Both the position numbers and the translations under genes were made by a program. Shown here one piece after another: positions 23,891-32,997 of a DNA stretch of 64,000 nt; positions within the stretch are counted from its first letter, which is position 1; each line of letters opens with the position of its first letter. A model generated the notes under the pieces. That model had not been told where the DNA came from. It ran no database searches and saw only the letters and a list, made by a program, of their open reading frames with translations. The stretch is from Lysobacter sp. yr284 (GTDB lineage Bacteria; Pseudomonadota; Gammaproteobacteria; Xanthomonadales; Xanthomonadaceae): contig NZ_FNPT01000002.1 of the NCBI RefSeq assembly GCF_900107375.1, forward strand, positions 55,096-119,095. The letters are read 5' to 3'.

Positions 23891-24829
23891 TCAGTCGCCG
23901 CGCAGCTTCCCGATCAGCCGCGTCGCCGCGGCCGGGTTGCGGTGCTTGGCGGCGCTGATGAAGTACACGAACACCTCGCGCGCCGCGCCCGCCGACGTCG
24001 GTTCGGCGACGTGCGGCAGGTCGGGGTTGTCCTCGCCGCGCGCCCACGCCTGCGCGCGCCGCGCCCAGGCGTCGAGTTCGTCGTCGGGATAGCCCGTGGC
24101 GACCTGCGCGCGCGAGCGCATCAGCCGCGCGTAGACGAAATCGCCGGTGATGTCGGCCAGCGACGGGTATTCGTCGGAGTCGGTGAACACCGTGGCGATG
24201 CGCCGCTCGCGCGCGAACTGCAGGTACTGCGGCGCGAGGAAGCTGGGATGGCGCACTTCCAGCACGTGCTTGAGCGCGCGGCCGTCGAGCGTGCGCGGCA
24301 GCGCGTCGAGGAACGGCGCGAGGTCGTCGGCATCGAAGCGGCGGCCCGGCGCCAGTTGCCACAGGATCGGCCCGAGCCGTTCGCCGAATTCGGCCAGGCC
24401 GCCGTCGATGAAGGCGCGCGCCTGCGCGGTCGCCTTGGCCAGGGCGCCGGCCTGGGTGACCCGGCCCGGCGCCTTGAGCGAGAACACGAACGTGTCCGGC
24501 GTCTGCGCCGCCCACTTGGCGTAGGTGGCCGGCTTCTGCGCGCTGTAGAAGGTGCCGTTGATCTCGATGCTGCTGAGCTGGCGGCTGGCGTATTCCAGCT
24601 CGCGCCGCTGCACCAGCTTGGGCGGGTAGAAATTGTCGCGCCACGGCGCGTAGGTCCAGCCGCCGATGCCGCAGCGGATGCCGTCGATCGCCCCGACGCC
24701 GGTCGCGCCGGCCAGCGGATCGTCGGCGGCGGGCGCGGCGGCCTTGGCCGGCGGCCGCTTCGCCGGTGCGGGCGCGGGCGCGCCGAACAGGTCGCCGCCG
24801 GCGGGAGTCTCGTCTTTGCGCTTGTTCAT
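23891..24829 (-). CDS. DUF72 domain protein
   Basis: A 312-residue protein. A Lys/Pro/Ala-rich leader (1-45) precedes the DUF72 TIM-barrel-like domain (about 50-312: CGIGGWTYAPWRDNFYP, SSIEINGTFYSAQKPATYAKWA, VEVRHPSF-like LEVRHPSFLAPQ, and FVYFISAAKHRNPAAA at the end). DUF72 proteins are widespread and have no established function. Its start overlaps the VOC gene stop (ATGA), so the two are co-translated. Confidence 0.88.
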   Translation of the reverse strand: MNKRKDETPAGGDLFGAPAPAPAKRPPAKAAAPAADDPLAGATGVGAIDGIRCGIGGWTYAPWRDNFYPPKLVQRRELEYASRQLSSIEINGTFYSAQKPATYAKWAAQTPDTFVFSLKAPGRVTQAGALAKATAQARAFIDGGLAEFGERLGPILWQLAPGRRFDADDLAPFLDALPRTLDGRALKHVLEVRHPSFLAPQYLQFARERRIATVFTDSDEYPSLADITGDFVYARLMRSRAQVATGYPDDELDAWARRAQAWARGEDNPDLPHVAEPTSAGAAREVFVYFISAAKHRNPAAATRLIGKLRGD

Positions 24830-25251
24830 ACGTTCCAGGGGTTGTAGGTGCCGAACCACCACAGCCGGCCTTCCAGGTCGCGGCAGGTGTAGGCGCGGCC
24901 GCCGTAGTCCTGGTCGGCGACCTCGACCACGACCTGCGCGCCGGCGGCGCGGGCGCGCGCGGCGTGTTCGTCGGCGTCGCCGACCAGCACGCAACAGGCC
25001 TGAGTTTCGCGCCCGCCGATCTCATCGGGTTGGACGATGCGCCGCGACCACTCGCTTTCGTCGTTCGGGTCGACCGAGCCGAGCATGATCATGCCCGGGC
25101 CGTAGGTCAGCTGGGCGTGGTGGACCACCTCGCCGTCGGCGTAGACCGCGTGCTTCTCGAACCCGAACGCGCGGCACAGCCAGTCGATCGCGGCATGCGC
25201 ATCGCGGTAGCGCAAGCAGGGGATGATGGTGCTGCCGGCCAAAGCGTTCAT
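24826..25251 (-). CDS. VOC-family (glyoxalase/PhnB-like) protein
   Basis: A 141-residue vicinal-oxygen-chelate protein: IIPCLRYRDAHAAIDWLCRAFGFEKHAVY, VVHHAQLTYGPGMIMLG, and ending DYGGRAYTCRDLEGRLWWFGTY. Two beta-alpha-beta-beta-beta modules are present with possible metal residues His44/His45 and a late Glu. The family includes glyoxalases, dioxygenases and antibiotic-binding proteins; the substrate is unknown. It is translationally coupled to the downstream DUF72 gene. Confidence 0.88.
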   Translation of the reverse strand: MNALAGSTIIPCLRYRDAHAAIDWLCRAFGFEKHAVYADGEVVHHAQLTYGPGMIMLGSVDPNDESEWSRRIVQPDEIGGRETQACCVLVGDADEHAARARAAGAQVVVEVADQDYGGRAYTCRDLEGRLWWFGTYNPWNV

Positions 25252-25377
25252 CGCAACTCCTGTGCGGCGGGGCGCGCGGAAGGCGCCGGGGACGTGACAA
25301 AACGCAGGCGACGAGCATAGCGCGGGGCGACTATCCTGGCATCTTCACGGTGCCGCGGCGCGGCGGGAGGGAATCGG

Positions 25378-25728
25378 ATGGCCAGTTATTCCGGCAGTTG
25401 CCATTGCGGCGCGATCGCCTACGAAGTCCAGGGCGAGCTCAAGGAAGCCTACGACTGCAATTGCTCGATGTGCAGCCGCCGCGGCGGCCTGCTGTGGTTC
25501 GTGCCCAGCGACGCGTTCGAGTTGAAGACCGACCGCGCCGACGTCGCCACCTACCGCTTCAACAAGCACGCCATCGATCACCACTTCTGCACCCAGTGCG
25601 GCATCGCGCCGTTCAGCGAGGGCAAGATGCCCGACGGCTCGCCGATGGTGGCGATCAATGCGCGCTGTTTGCAGGACCTGGATTTGAACGAAGTGAAGAT
25701 CGTCGCGATCGACGGGCGTTCGTTCTGA
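25378..25728 (+). CDS. GFA-family (CENP-V/GFA domain) zinc protein
   Basis: A 116-residue protein of the glutathione-dependent formaldehyde-activating (GFA) fold. Zinc cysteines are visible: C8xC10 (GSCHCGA), C27xC29xxC32 (YDCNCSMCSRRG) and C71xxC74 (FCTQCG). Family members bind zinc and were linked to formaldehyde-glutathione chemistry, although many have other or unknown roles. It is monocistronic; about 285 bp separate it from the protease gene and hold nothing recognised. Confidence 0.9.
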   Translation: MASYSGSCHCGAIAYEVQGELKEAYDCNCSMCSRRGGLLWFVPSDAFELKTDRADVATYRFNKHAIDHHFCTQCGIAPFSEGKMPDGSPMVAINARCLQDLDLNEVKIVAIDGRSF

Positions 25729-26015
25729 GCGAATCGAGGCCGCGCGCGACCGCGCGGGTGCGGCTTCGGGAAGACGATGCGGTGTGAAGGCGATTTGGGA
25801 CGAGTCCTAGTGGGGAGGGCTCGCGACGAGCGCGTTTGGAGATTGGACGCAGGCGCAAGACGCGACCGGGATCGCCCCGCTCGCATCGGCGCCGCGCCAA
25901 TGGCGGGGGCGGCTGCAGCGCTCCGGTCGGACGGATCGATCGCGATCCTCCCGATACGGGGCTGGCGGCGGCGCCCGCTTCCATCCGGTTCGTCATCCAC
26001 AAGGGTCGATCGCTC

Positions 26016-27494
26016 ATGGGTAACCGCTCCAATCGCCTCAACGCGCTTTCCTTCGCCACCCTCCTGGCCTTCGGCGCCTGCGCCTTCGCGCCGGCCTACG
26101 CCGGCGGCAAGGCCAACCTGAGTTCCCTCGACGACGGCAGCCGCGCGTTCGGCCGCTTCGTCGTCACCTACCGTCCCGGCACCGCGCCGCGCACGGACGC
26201 CGCCGCGCTGGCGCGCTCGCTCGACAAGGCCGCGACGGTGCTCGGCCAGGCCGAACTCGGCCGCCTGCGCCGTACCGCCTCCGGCGCCGACGTAGTCGTC
26301 AGCAGCCGCGCGCTGAACTACGCCGAGGCCGCGGCGCTGATGCGCAAGCTCGCCGCCGATCCGAACGTGCTGTCGGTGGACAACGACGTGCGCATGGTGC
26401 CGCTGATGACGCCCAACGACACCCGCTTCGGCGAACAGTTCGGCTACGGCAGCGGCGCGGGCGGCATTCGCGCCACCTCGGCCTGGGATGCGACCCAGGG
26501 CGCGGGCGCGGTCGTGGCGGTGATCGACACCGGCATCACCGCGCACAGCGATCTCAACGCCAACATCGTCGGCGGCTACGATTTCATCAGCCTGCTCACC
26601 GGGACCGATGCGCAGCGTTACGGCGCCAACCTGGTCGCGGTCGACGGCGACGGACGCGACGCCAACCCGGCCGACACGGGCGACTGGAACGACAACTTCA
26701 ACGCGTACATCGATTTCGGTTGCCCGATCTACGGCAACTCCACCTGGCACGGCACCCACGTCACCGGCACGGTGGCGGCGGCGACCAACAACGGCAAGGG
26801 CGTGGCGGGCACCGCGCCGTCGGCGAAGGTCGTGCCGGTGCGCGTGCTCGGCCGTTGCGGCGGTTTCGCCTCCGACATCGCCGATGCGATCACCTGGGCC
26901 TCCGGCGGCGCCGTCTCGGGCGTGCCGGCCAATCCCAACGTGGCGGACGTCATCAACCTGAGCCTGGGCTCGGCGGCGCCGGTGGCGTGTCCGCAGGCCT
27001 ACAAGGACGCGATCGCCGGAGCGGTGGCGCGCGGCACCGTCGTGGTCGCGGCCGCCGGCAACAGCAACGCCGACGTCGATACCGCCAAGGACGCCAAGGG
27101 CGTCGTGGTCGGCTACAACCTGGCCAACTGCGGCAACCTGATCGTGGTCGGCGCGACCGACAGCCGAGGCGCGCGTTCGGGCTTCTCCAACTTCGGCGCA
27201 TCGGTCGACGTGGCCGCGCCGGGCAGCGGCATCGTCTCGACGATCAACACCGGCAGCCGCACGCCCGCGGGCGAGGGCTACAAGGCTTACGACGGCACCT
27301 CGATGGCGGCCCCGCACGTCGCCGGCGTCGCCGCGCTGGTGCAGTCGGTGGCCAAGACCCCGCTGACCCAGGCGCAGATGCGCACGCTGTTGAAGAACAC
27401 CGCGCGCGCGTTCCCGGTCTCGCCGGGCGCCAAGCCGATCGGCGCGGGCATCGTCGACGCCAACGCGGCGGTGAATGCCGCCAAGGCGCTGTAA
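26016..27494 (+). CDS. secreted S8-family serine protease (subtilase)
   Basis: A 492-residue subtilase. Signal peptide 1-29 (ends AYA-G), an I9-like propeptide (about 45-128), and a catalytic domain with Asp171 (VAVIDTGI), His245 (HGTHVTG), oxyanion Asn349 (AAAGNS) and Ser429 (GTSMAAPH). An insertion (about 195-240) separates the Asp and His motifs, as in xanthomonad extracellular proteases. No C-terminal PPC or P domain is present. It would degrade proteins outside the cell. A strong terminator follows at 27521. Confidence 0.95.
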   Translation: MGNRSNRLNALSFATLLAFGACAFAPAYAGGKANLSSLDDGSRAFGRFVVTYRPGTAPRTDAAALARSLDKAATVLGQAELGRLRRTASGADVVVSSRALNYAEAAALMRKLAADPNVLSVDNDVRMVPLMTPNDTRFGEQFGYGSGAGGIRATSAWDATQGAGAVVAVIDTGITAHSDLNANIVGGYDFISLLTGTDAQRYGANLVAVDGDGRDANPADTGDWNDNFNAYIDFGCPIYGNSTWHGTHVTGTVAAATNNGKGVAGTAPSAKVVPVRVLGRCGGFASDIADAITWASGGAVSGVPANPNVADVINLSLGSAAPVACPQAYKDAIAGAVARGTVVVAAAGNSNADVDTAKDAKGVVVGYNLANCGNLIVVGATDSRGARSGFSNFGASVDVAAPGSGIVSTINTGSRTPAGEGYKAYDGTSMAAPHVAGVAALVQSVAKTPLTQAQMRTLLKNTARAFPVSPGAKPIGAGIVDANAAVNAAKAL

Positions 27495-27520
27495 GCGGAC
27501 CCGAGCCGGCGACAGGCTCG

Positions 27521-27556
27521 CGAAACCCCGGTGGCGACGCCGGGGTTTCGCTTTTT
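27521..27556 (+). terminator. rho-independent terminator of S8 protease gene
   Basis: CGAAACCCCG (27521-27530), a 10-base loop, CGGGGTTTCG (27541-27550), then CTTTTTC. Placed 27 bp after the protease stop. Confidence 0.88.
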
Positions 27557-27602
27557 CAGCGGACCCGTTGCGATGAGATGAGGATGCGCGGGCGCGTGTC
27601 GT

Positions 27603-27857
27603 TCACGGCGAGGTCGAGTGCGAGGCCAACCGCGCCCGTCCCGGTTCGGTGAGGACCGCCACCTGGGTCTCGCCGCGCGCCTCCACCCGCACCCAGCCCG
27701 GCCCGGGCGCGTCGCCGATGGCGTCCTCGCCGATCCACGCCAGCTCGCGCAGCAGCACGCTCATGCGCACGCCCAAGCGCTTGCACACGCGCGGCAGCGA
27801 CAAGCCCTGCGGCGCGTCGGCGAGCAGCGCCAGCAGCGGCTCAGTCAACCCGGACAA
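27603..27857 (-). CDS. small winged-helix-like protein at the end of the fdhD operon
   Basis: An 84-residue protein: LLALLADAPQGLSLPRVCKRLGVRMSVLLRELAWIG (8-43) looks like a winged helix-turn-helix, followed by WVRVEARGETQVAVLTEPGRARL as a possible wing. It begins 17 bp inside the 3' end of the molybdoenzyme gene in another frame, so it is the last gene of that operon. Small proteins of this kind are known next to fdhD in related genomes. I infer a regulatory or assembly role; no function is established. Confidence 0.65.
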   Translation of the reverse strand: MSGLTEPLLALLADAPQGLSLPRVCKRLGVRMSVLLRELAWIGEDAIGDAPGPGWVRVEARGETQVAVLTEPGRARLASHSTSP

Positions 27858-30195
27858 GGCCGATGTCTTTGGCCGAGCGCAGTTCGTTCGCGGGCGCCGG
27901 CGCGTGCGCGTGCACGACCACCGGGATCGACTTGGAGGTCGGCGTGCGCGCTTCGTCGGCGAAGCTCGACAGCGGCACCAGCGAATTGGTCTCGGGGTAG
28001 TACGCGGCCAGGCAGCCGCGCGGGATGTTGTACTCGACCAGCAGGAAACGCTGGGCGGTGCGTTTGACGCCGTCGTCGCACAGGCTTTCCAGGTCGACCC
28101 AGTCGCCGGCCTTCATGCCCAGTTCGGCGATGTCTGCGACGTTGATGAAGAGCACCCGGCGCTCGCCGAACACGCCGCGGTAGCGGTCGTTCATGCCGTA
28201 GATGGTGGTGTTGTACTGGTCGTGCGACCGGGTGGTGGCGAGGGTGAACACCGGCTGCTCGCGGCTGGCGCGGGCGCGGTGCACGGGCAGGTCGGTCGGC
28301 ACCGCGTGGGCCTTGAACTGGGCCTTGCCCTCAGGGTTGATCCAACGCCGTTCGGCCGCGGCGTTGGGCAGGTGGAACCCGCCGGGCACGCGCACGCGCG
28401 CGTTGAAGTCGTGGAAATCGTCGAACACCGCGGCGATCGCGTCGCGGATGCGGTCGTAGTCGCCGATCAGATCGAGCCAATCGATCCGGCTGCGTTCGCC
28501 GAGCGTGGCGTGGGCCAGGCGCGCGACGATCGCAGGCTCCGACAGCAGCTCCGGCGAGGCCGGCGCGTTGATGCCGGCCGACAGGTGCACCATGCTCATC
28601 GAATCCTCGACCGTCACCCCTTGCGGCCCGGCCGCCTGGATGTCGATCTCGGTGCGGCCCAGGCACGGCAGGATGTAGGCGTCGCGCCCGTGCACCAAGT
28701 GGCTGCGGTTGAGCTTGGTGGCGACGTGCACGGTGAGCTCGCAACGGCGCAGCGCGCGGTGGGTGGCCTCGGTGTCGGGCGTGGCGGTGGCGAAGTTGCC
28801 GCCGAGGCCGAAGAAGGTCTTGCAGCGCCCGTCGAGCATGGCCTGGATCGCGCCGACGGTGTCGTGGCCGTGGTGGCGCGGCGGCTCGAAGCCGAACACG
28901 TCGCGCAGGCGGTCGAGGAAGTCCGGCGAGGGCTTCTCGTAGATGCCCATGGTGCGGTCGCCCTGCACGTTGCTGTGGCCGCGCACCGGGCAGGCGCCGG
29001 CGCCGGGACGGCCGAGGTTGCCGCGCAGCAGCAACAGGTTGACGATCATGTGGATCGTCGCCACCGAGTGCTTGTGCTGGGTGATGCCCATGCCCCAGCA
29101 GCAGATCGTGCTGTCGGACTGCGCGTAGATGTCGCCGGCGCGTTCGATCTCGGCGCGGCTCAGGCCCGATTCGGCGACGATGGTGTCCCAGGATTCGGCC
29201 GCGACGTCGGCGGCGAACGCGTCGAACCCCTGCGTGTGCTCGGCGATGAAGGCGGTGTCGATCGCCCGCGCGGCGCCGTCGCGCTGCGCTTGCGCGTCCA
29301 GTTCCAGCACCCGCTTGATGATGCCCTTGACCGCGGCCAGGTCGCCGCCGATGCGCAGCTGGAAATAATCAGAGGAGATGCGGGTGGAGCCGTTGTGCAG
29401 CATCTCCAGCTTGTCCTGCGGGTCGGCGAAGCGCTCCAGCCCGCGCTCGCGCAGCGGATTGAACGAGACGATGGCGGCGCCGCGCTTGGCCGCCTGGCGC
29501 AGCTCGCCGAGCATGCGCGGGTGGTTGGTGCCGGGGTTCTGTCCGAAAATGAAGATCGCCTTGGCGACTTCGAAATCTTGCAGCAGCACCGTGCCCTTGC
29601 CGACGCCGATCTGCGCCTTCATCGCCGTGCCGGAAGGTTCGTGGCACATGTTCGAGCAGTCGGGGAAGTTGTTGGTGCCGAACTCGCGCACGAACAGCTG
29701 GTACAGGAACGCGGCCTCGTTGCTGCAGCGGCCGGAGGTGTAGAACAGCGCCTCGTCGGGCGAGGCCAGCGCGCGCAGGTGTTCGCCGATGCGGGCGAAG
29801 GCCTCGTCCCAGGCGATCGGCAGGTATTTGTCGCTGGCCGCGTCCCAGCGCATCGGGTGGGTCAGCCGGCCCTGGTTCTCCAGCCAGTAGTCGCTGTAGC
29901 GCGCCAGCTCGGCGACGGTGTGCTCGGCGAACAGTTCCGGGGTGGCGCGGTGCTTGGTCGCTTCGGCGGCGACGGCCTTGGCGCCGTTCTCGCAGAACTC
30001 GAAGGTCGAGGTGTGGTCGCGGTCGGGCCAGGCGCAGCCGGGGCAGTCGAAGCCGTCGGGCTGGTTGGCCGAGAGCAGGGTGCGCGCGCCGCTGACCGGC
30101 ACGTCCTGCTCCAGCAGGTGGGTGGCGACGCTGCGCAGCGCGCCCCAGCCGCCGGCGGGGCCGTCGTAGCGGCGGATCGGGTTCTTCTCGCTCAT
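27841..30195 (-). CDS. FdhF/YdeP-family molybdopterin oxidoreductase
   Basis: A 784-residue Mo-bisMGD enzyme of the YdeP type. It opens with C51PGC54AWP, then KAVAAEATKHRATPELF and the molybdopterin domains (LFYTSGRCSNEAAFLYQLFVREFGTNNFPDC, FIFGQNPGTNHPRML, WGMGITQHKH) and a C-terminal dinucleotide-binding domain (TTRSHDQYNTTIYG). The N-terminal four-cysteine cluster of classical formate dehydrogenases is reduced. It is probably cytoplasmic. Its ATG overlaps the fdhD stop (ATGA). With the OFA transporter upstream, formate or a related small acid is a plausible substrate, but YdeP proteins lack a proven one. Confidence 0.88.
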   Translation of the reverse strand: MSEKNPIRRYDGPAGGWGALRSVATHLLEQDVPVSGARTLLSANQPDGFDCPGCAWPDRDHTSTFEFCENGAKAVAAEATKHRATPELFAEHTVAELARYSDYWLENQGRLTHPMRWDAASDKYLPIAWDEAFARIGEHLRALASPDEALFYTSGRCSNEAAFLYQLFVREFGTNNFPDCSNMCHEPSGTAMKAQIGVGKGTVLLQDFEVAKAIFIFGQNPGTNHPRMLGELRQAAKRGAAIVSFNPLRERGLERFADPQDKLEMLHNGSTRISSDYFQLRIGGDLAAVKGIIKRVLELDAQAQRDGAARAIDTAFIAEHTQGFDAFAADVAAESWDTIVAESGLSRAEIERAGDIYAQSDSTICCWGMGITQHKHSVATIHMIVNLLLLRGNLGRPGAGACPVRGHSNVQGDRTMGIYEKPSPDFLDRLRDVFGFEPPRHHGHDTVGAIQAMLDGRCKTFFGLGGNFATATPDTEATHRALRRCELTVHVATKLNRSHLVHGRDAYILPCLGRTEIDIQAAGPQGVTVEDSMSMVHLSAGINAPASPELLSEPAIVARLAHATLGERSRIDWLDLIGDYDRIRDAIAAVFDDFHDFNARVRVPGGFHLPNAAAERRWINPEGKAQFKAHAVPTDLPVHRARASREQPVFTLATTRSHDQYNTTIYGMNDRYRGVFGERRVLFINVADIAELGMKAGDWVDLESLCDDGVKRTAQRFLLVEYNIPRGCLAAYYPETNSLVPLSSFADEARTPTSKSIPVVVHAHAPAPANELRSAKDIGLVRVD

Positions 30196-31076
30196 CGGGA
30201 AAGGTCCGTGGCGCGCGGCGCGGCGACGGCGTCGTCGCCGTCCTCCAGCAACCGCTGCGGGTGGGTGTAGACGGCGTGGCCGTCGTCGCGGGCGAAGCCG
30301 ATCAGGGTCAGGCCGGCGCTGTCGGCCAGGGCGATCGCCAGCGCGGTCGGCGCCGAGATCGCGGCGAGCGCGGCGATGCCGGCCTGCGCGGCCTTCATCG
30401 CCATCTCGTAGCTGGCGCGGCTGGTGACCACGCACACGCCGCGTTGCGGGTCCAGGCCGGCGGCGGCCATCGCGCCGATCAGCTTGTCCAGCGCGTTGTG
30501 GCGGCCGACGTCTTCGCGCACCAGGCGCAAGGCGCCGTCGGGGTCGGCCCAGCCGGCGGCGTGGGTGGCGCCGGTCAGCGCGTTGAGCGGCTGGCTGCGG
30601 CGCAGTTGCTGCAGCGCGCGCTGCAGCGCGGCGGCGGCGATGCGTTCGCCGTCGCCGACCCGCGGCGGCGGCCGCAGCACCGCTTCGATGCTTTCGGTGC
30701 CGCACACGCCGCAGCCGCTGCGGCCCTGCAGGTTGCGCCGGCGCGACTGCAGCGCGGCGGCGCGCGCGGGCGGCACCCGCAGGCTCACGCTGATGCCTTC
30801 CAGCGAGGTCGCGATGTCCTCGATGGCGAGTTCGCCGGGCGCGGCGACGATGCCTTCGCTGAGCGAGAACCCCAGGGCGAAGTCGGCGATGTCCTGCGGC
30901 GTGGCCATCATCACCGCGAACGGCTCGCCGTTGTAGGCCAGCGCCACGGGCACTTCGGCGGCGACCGCGTCCATGCCCTCGCGCAGCTCGCCGTCGCGCA
31001 GGCGGCGCACGCGCCGGCGCACCGCGCCGTCGCCGGGCGCGGCGGGGAGGTCGGGCAACGACGGTTTCGCGCTCAT
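30192..31076 (-). CDS. fdhD: FdhD sulfurtransferase for molybdoenzyme activation
   Basis: A 294-residue FdhD. The sulfur-carrying motif is GC122GVC125G. DFALGFSLSEGIV (65-77), LVREDVGRHNALDKLIG and SRASYEMAMKAAQAGI are characteristic. FdhD moves sulfur from IscS to the molybdenum cofactor of formate dehydrogenase-type enzymes. It lies 23 bp after the OFA transporter and is translationally coupled (ATGA) to the molybdoenzyme, its evident client. Confidence 0.95.
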   Translation of the reverse strand: MSAKPSLPDLPAAPGDGAVRRRVRRLRDGELREGMDAVAAEVPVALAYNGEPFAVMMATPQDIADFALGFSLSEGIVAAPGELAIEDIATSLEGISVSLRVPPARAAALQSRRRNLQGRSGCGVCGTESIEAVLRPPPRVGDGERIAAAALQRALQQLRRSQPLNALTGATHAAGWADPDGALRLVREDVGRHNALDKLIGAMAAAGLDPQRGVCVVTSRASYEMAMKAAQAGIAALAAISAPTALAIALADSAGLTLIGFARDDGHAVYTHPQRLLEDGDDAVAAPRATDLSR

Positions 31077-31099
31077 CGATCGCTCACTGGTTCGGCCCG

Positions 31100-32782
31100 T
31101 CAGTGGAACAGCACGAACGCTTTTTGCAAGGTCACCCACATGCCCCAGGCCAGCGGGACGCCGACCGCGGCCCAGGCCGCCAGCACCAGCGCCGGGTTGC
31201 CGCCGCGGCCGATCAGCGCCATCTGCTCGGCGCTGTAGGCGGCCTCGCCGTTGCGGCCGGTCTTCTCGTGGGCGAGGGCCTTTTCGCGCGCCAGTTCCTC
31301 CGGCGTCATGAAGTGCTTCTGCGCGATCGGGCGCACCGCCAGGTTGCACAGCAGCCCCAGCACCAGCATCGCCGCCAGGATATACATCGTGGTGTTGTAC
31401 ACCTGCGAAGGCGGCAGGCCCAGGCCGAGCTGGTAGTCGCGCATGTAGTTCACCACCACCGGCCCGAGGATGCCGGCGGTGGCCCAGGCGGTCAGCAGGC
31501 GGCCGTGGATGGCGCCGACCATCTGGGTGCCGAACAGGTCGGCCAGGTAGGCCGGCACGGTGGCGAAGCCGCCGCCGTACATCGACACGATCACGCAGCA
31601 GATCGCCACGAACGCGGCGATGCTGCCGGCGCTGCCGGCCGACGGCGCCGATGCGTACAGCACGAAGCCGAGCACGAAGAACACCACGTAGGTCAGCTTG
31701 CGGCCGAGGTAGTCCGAGGCCGAGGCCCAGAAGAACCGCCCGCCGATGTTGAACAGGCTCAGCAGGCCGGTGAAACCGGCGGCGATCGCCGCGATCGCCT
31801 TGAGCTGGTCCTCGCCGAGCGACTTGATCCCGCCGTCCACGCCGATCAGCTTGCCGCCGAACACTTCCTGCAGCATCGGCGAGGCCATGCCGATCACGCC
31901 GATGCCGGCGGAGACGTTGAGGCACAGCACGCCCCACAGCAGCCAGAACTGGGGAATGCCCCAGACCTTGCCGGCGTGCACGTGCTGGCGGGTGATCATC
32001 GCGTTGTCCTTGGCCGGCGGCGGCGTCCAGCCGGCCGGCTGCCAGCCGCTGGGCGGCACCCGGTAGCCGAACGCGCCGGCCATCATGAACACGAAATAGC
32101 CCGCGGCCATGACCAGGAAGGTCTCGAACACGCCGACCGAATCGGCGCTGGCGAAGTGCTTCATCAGCGCGTCGGCGAGCGGGCTGCCGATCATCGCGCC
32201 GCCGCCGAAGCCCATGATCGCCATGCCGGTGGCCATGCCGCGGCGGTCGGGGAACCATTTGATCAACGTCGACACCGGCGAGATGTAGCCCAGGCCCAGG
32301 CCGATGCCGCCGATCACGCCCGAGCCCAGCCACAGCAGCCAGATCTGGTGGGTCTTGATGCCGACGGCCGAGATCACCAGCCCGCCGCACCAGCACAGCG
32401 CCGAGACCACGCCGGCTTTGCGCGGCCCGGCGCGCTCCAGCCAGCCGCCCCACAGCGCCGCCGAGCAGCCCAGCAGGACGAAGAACAGGGTGTACATCCA
32501 GCCCAGTGCGCTGACTTTCCAGTCGCAGCCGGTGGCGACCATGCGCGCGAAGAAGCCCATGTCGGCCGGGCAGTCCAGCGGTTGTTCGATGCCGACGGCT
32601 TTCGACAGCGGCAGCCAGAACACGCTGAAGCCGTAGGCCATGCCGATGCACAGGTGGATCGCCAGCGCCGCCGGCGGGACCAGCCAGCGGTTGAATCCGG
32701 GTCGGGCGACGATGCGTTCTTTGGACAGCAAGCCTTCCCTGGCCGGTTGCGATGCGGCGATCGCCGCGCTTTGGCTGGACAT
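31100..32782 (-). CDS. OFA-family (oxalate/formate-like) MFS transporter
   Basis: A 560-residue MFS permease with about twelve membrane segments. The N-terminal AIHLCIGMAYGFSVFWLPLSKA, a cytoplasmic loop RRGMATGMAIMGFGGGAMIG and FNIGGRFFWASASDYLGRK are typical of the oxalate:formate antiporter (OFA) family. The loop around 255-285 is extended. It is the first gene of the operon with fdhD and a YdeP-type enzyme, suggesting carriage of formate, oxalate or another short acid. The promoter gap upstream contains a perfect dyad at 32907. Confidence 0.9.
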   Translation of the reverse strand: MSSQSAAIAASQPAREGLLSKERIVARPGFNRWLVPPAALAIHLCIGMAYGFSVFWLPLSKAVGIEQPLDCPADMGFFARMVATGCDWKVSALGWMYTLFFVLLGCSAALWGGWLERAGPRKAGVVSALCWCGGLVISAVGIKTHQIWLLWLGSGVIGGIGLGLGYISPVSTLIKWFPDRRGMATGMAIMGFGGGAMIGSPLADALMKHFASADSVGVFETFLVMAAGYFVFMMAGAFGYRVPPSGWQPAGWTPPPAKDNAMITRQHVHAGKVWGIPQFWLLWGVLCLNVSAGIGVIGMASPMLQEVFGGKLIGVDGGIKSLGEDQLKAIAAIAAGFTGLLSLFNIGGRFFWASASDYLGRKLTYVVFFVLGFVLYASAPSAGSAGSIAAFVAICCVIVSMYGGGFATVPAYLADLFGTQMVGAIHGRLLTAWATAGILGPVVVNYMRDYQLGLGLPPSQVYNTTMYILAAMLVLGLLCNLAVRPIAQKHFMTPEELAREKALAHEKTGRNGEAAYSAEQMALIGRGGNPALVLAAWAAVGVPLAWGMWVTLQKAFVLFH

Positions 32783-32906
32783 GCGGACCCCTCTGGGATG
32801 GCCACTGCAAATAGGCTGTCCAGGGCATAAAGTGGGGGTAAGGCCCAGGACGCGGACGCAGGCTAACCCAGCCCGGACATGGCCGTATATCGCTGAGTAG
32901 TCTAAT

Positions 32907-32928
32907 AATCGGCTGTAAAAAGCCGATT
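32907..32928. promoter_or_regulatory. perfect dyad between OFA operon and its regulator
   Basis: AATCGGCT (32907-32914), six bases GTAAAA, AGCCGATT (32921-32928). It lies 125 bp upstream of the OFA transporter start and 70 bp upstream of the regulator start, in the only shared control region. I infer it to be the operator of the regulator encoded at 32998. Confidence 0.55.
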
Positions 32929-32997
32929 GATGTCGCCCGGGTCGCGCCTGAATGGAACGGGCGTGCGCCCCAGCATCGAAGCTGTGCGAGGCCGCTC

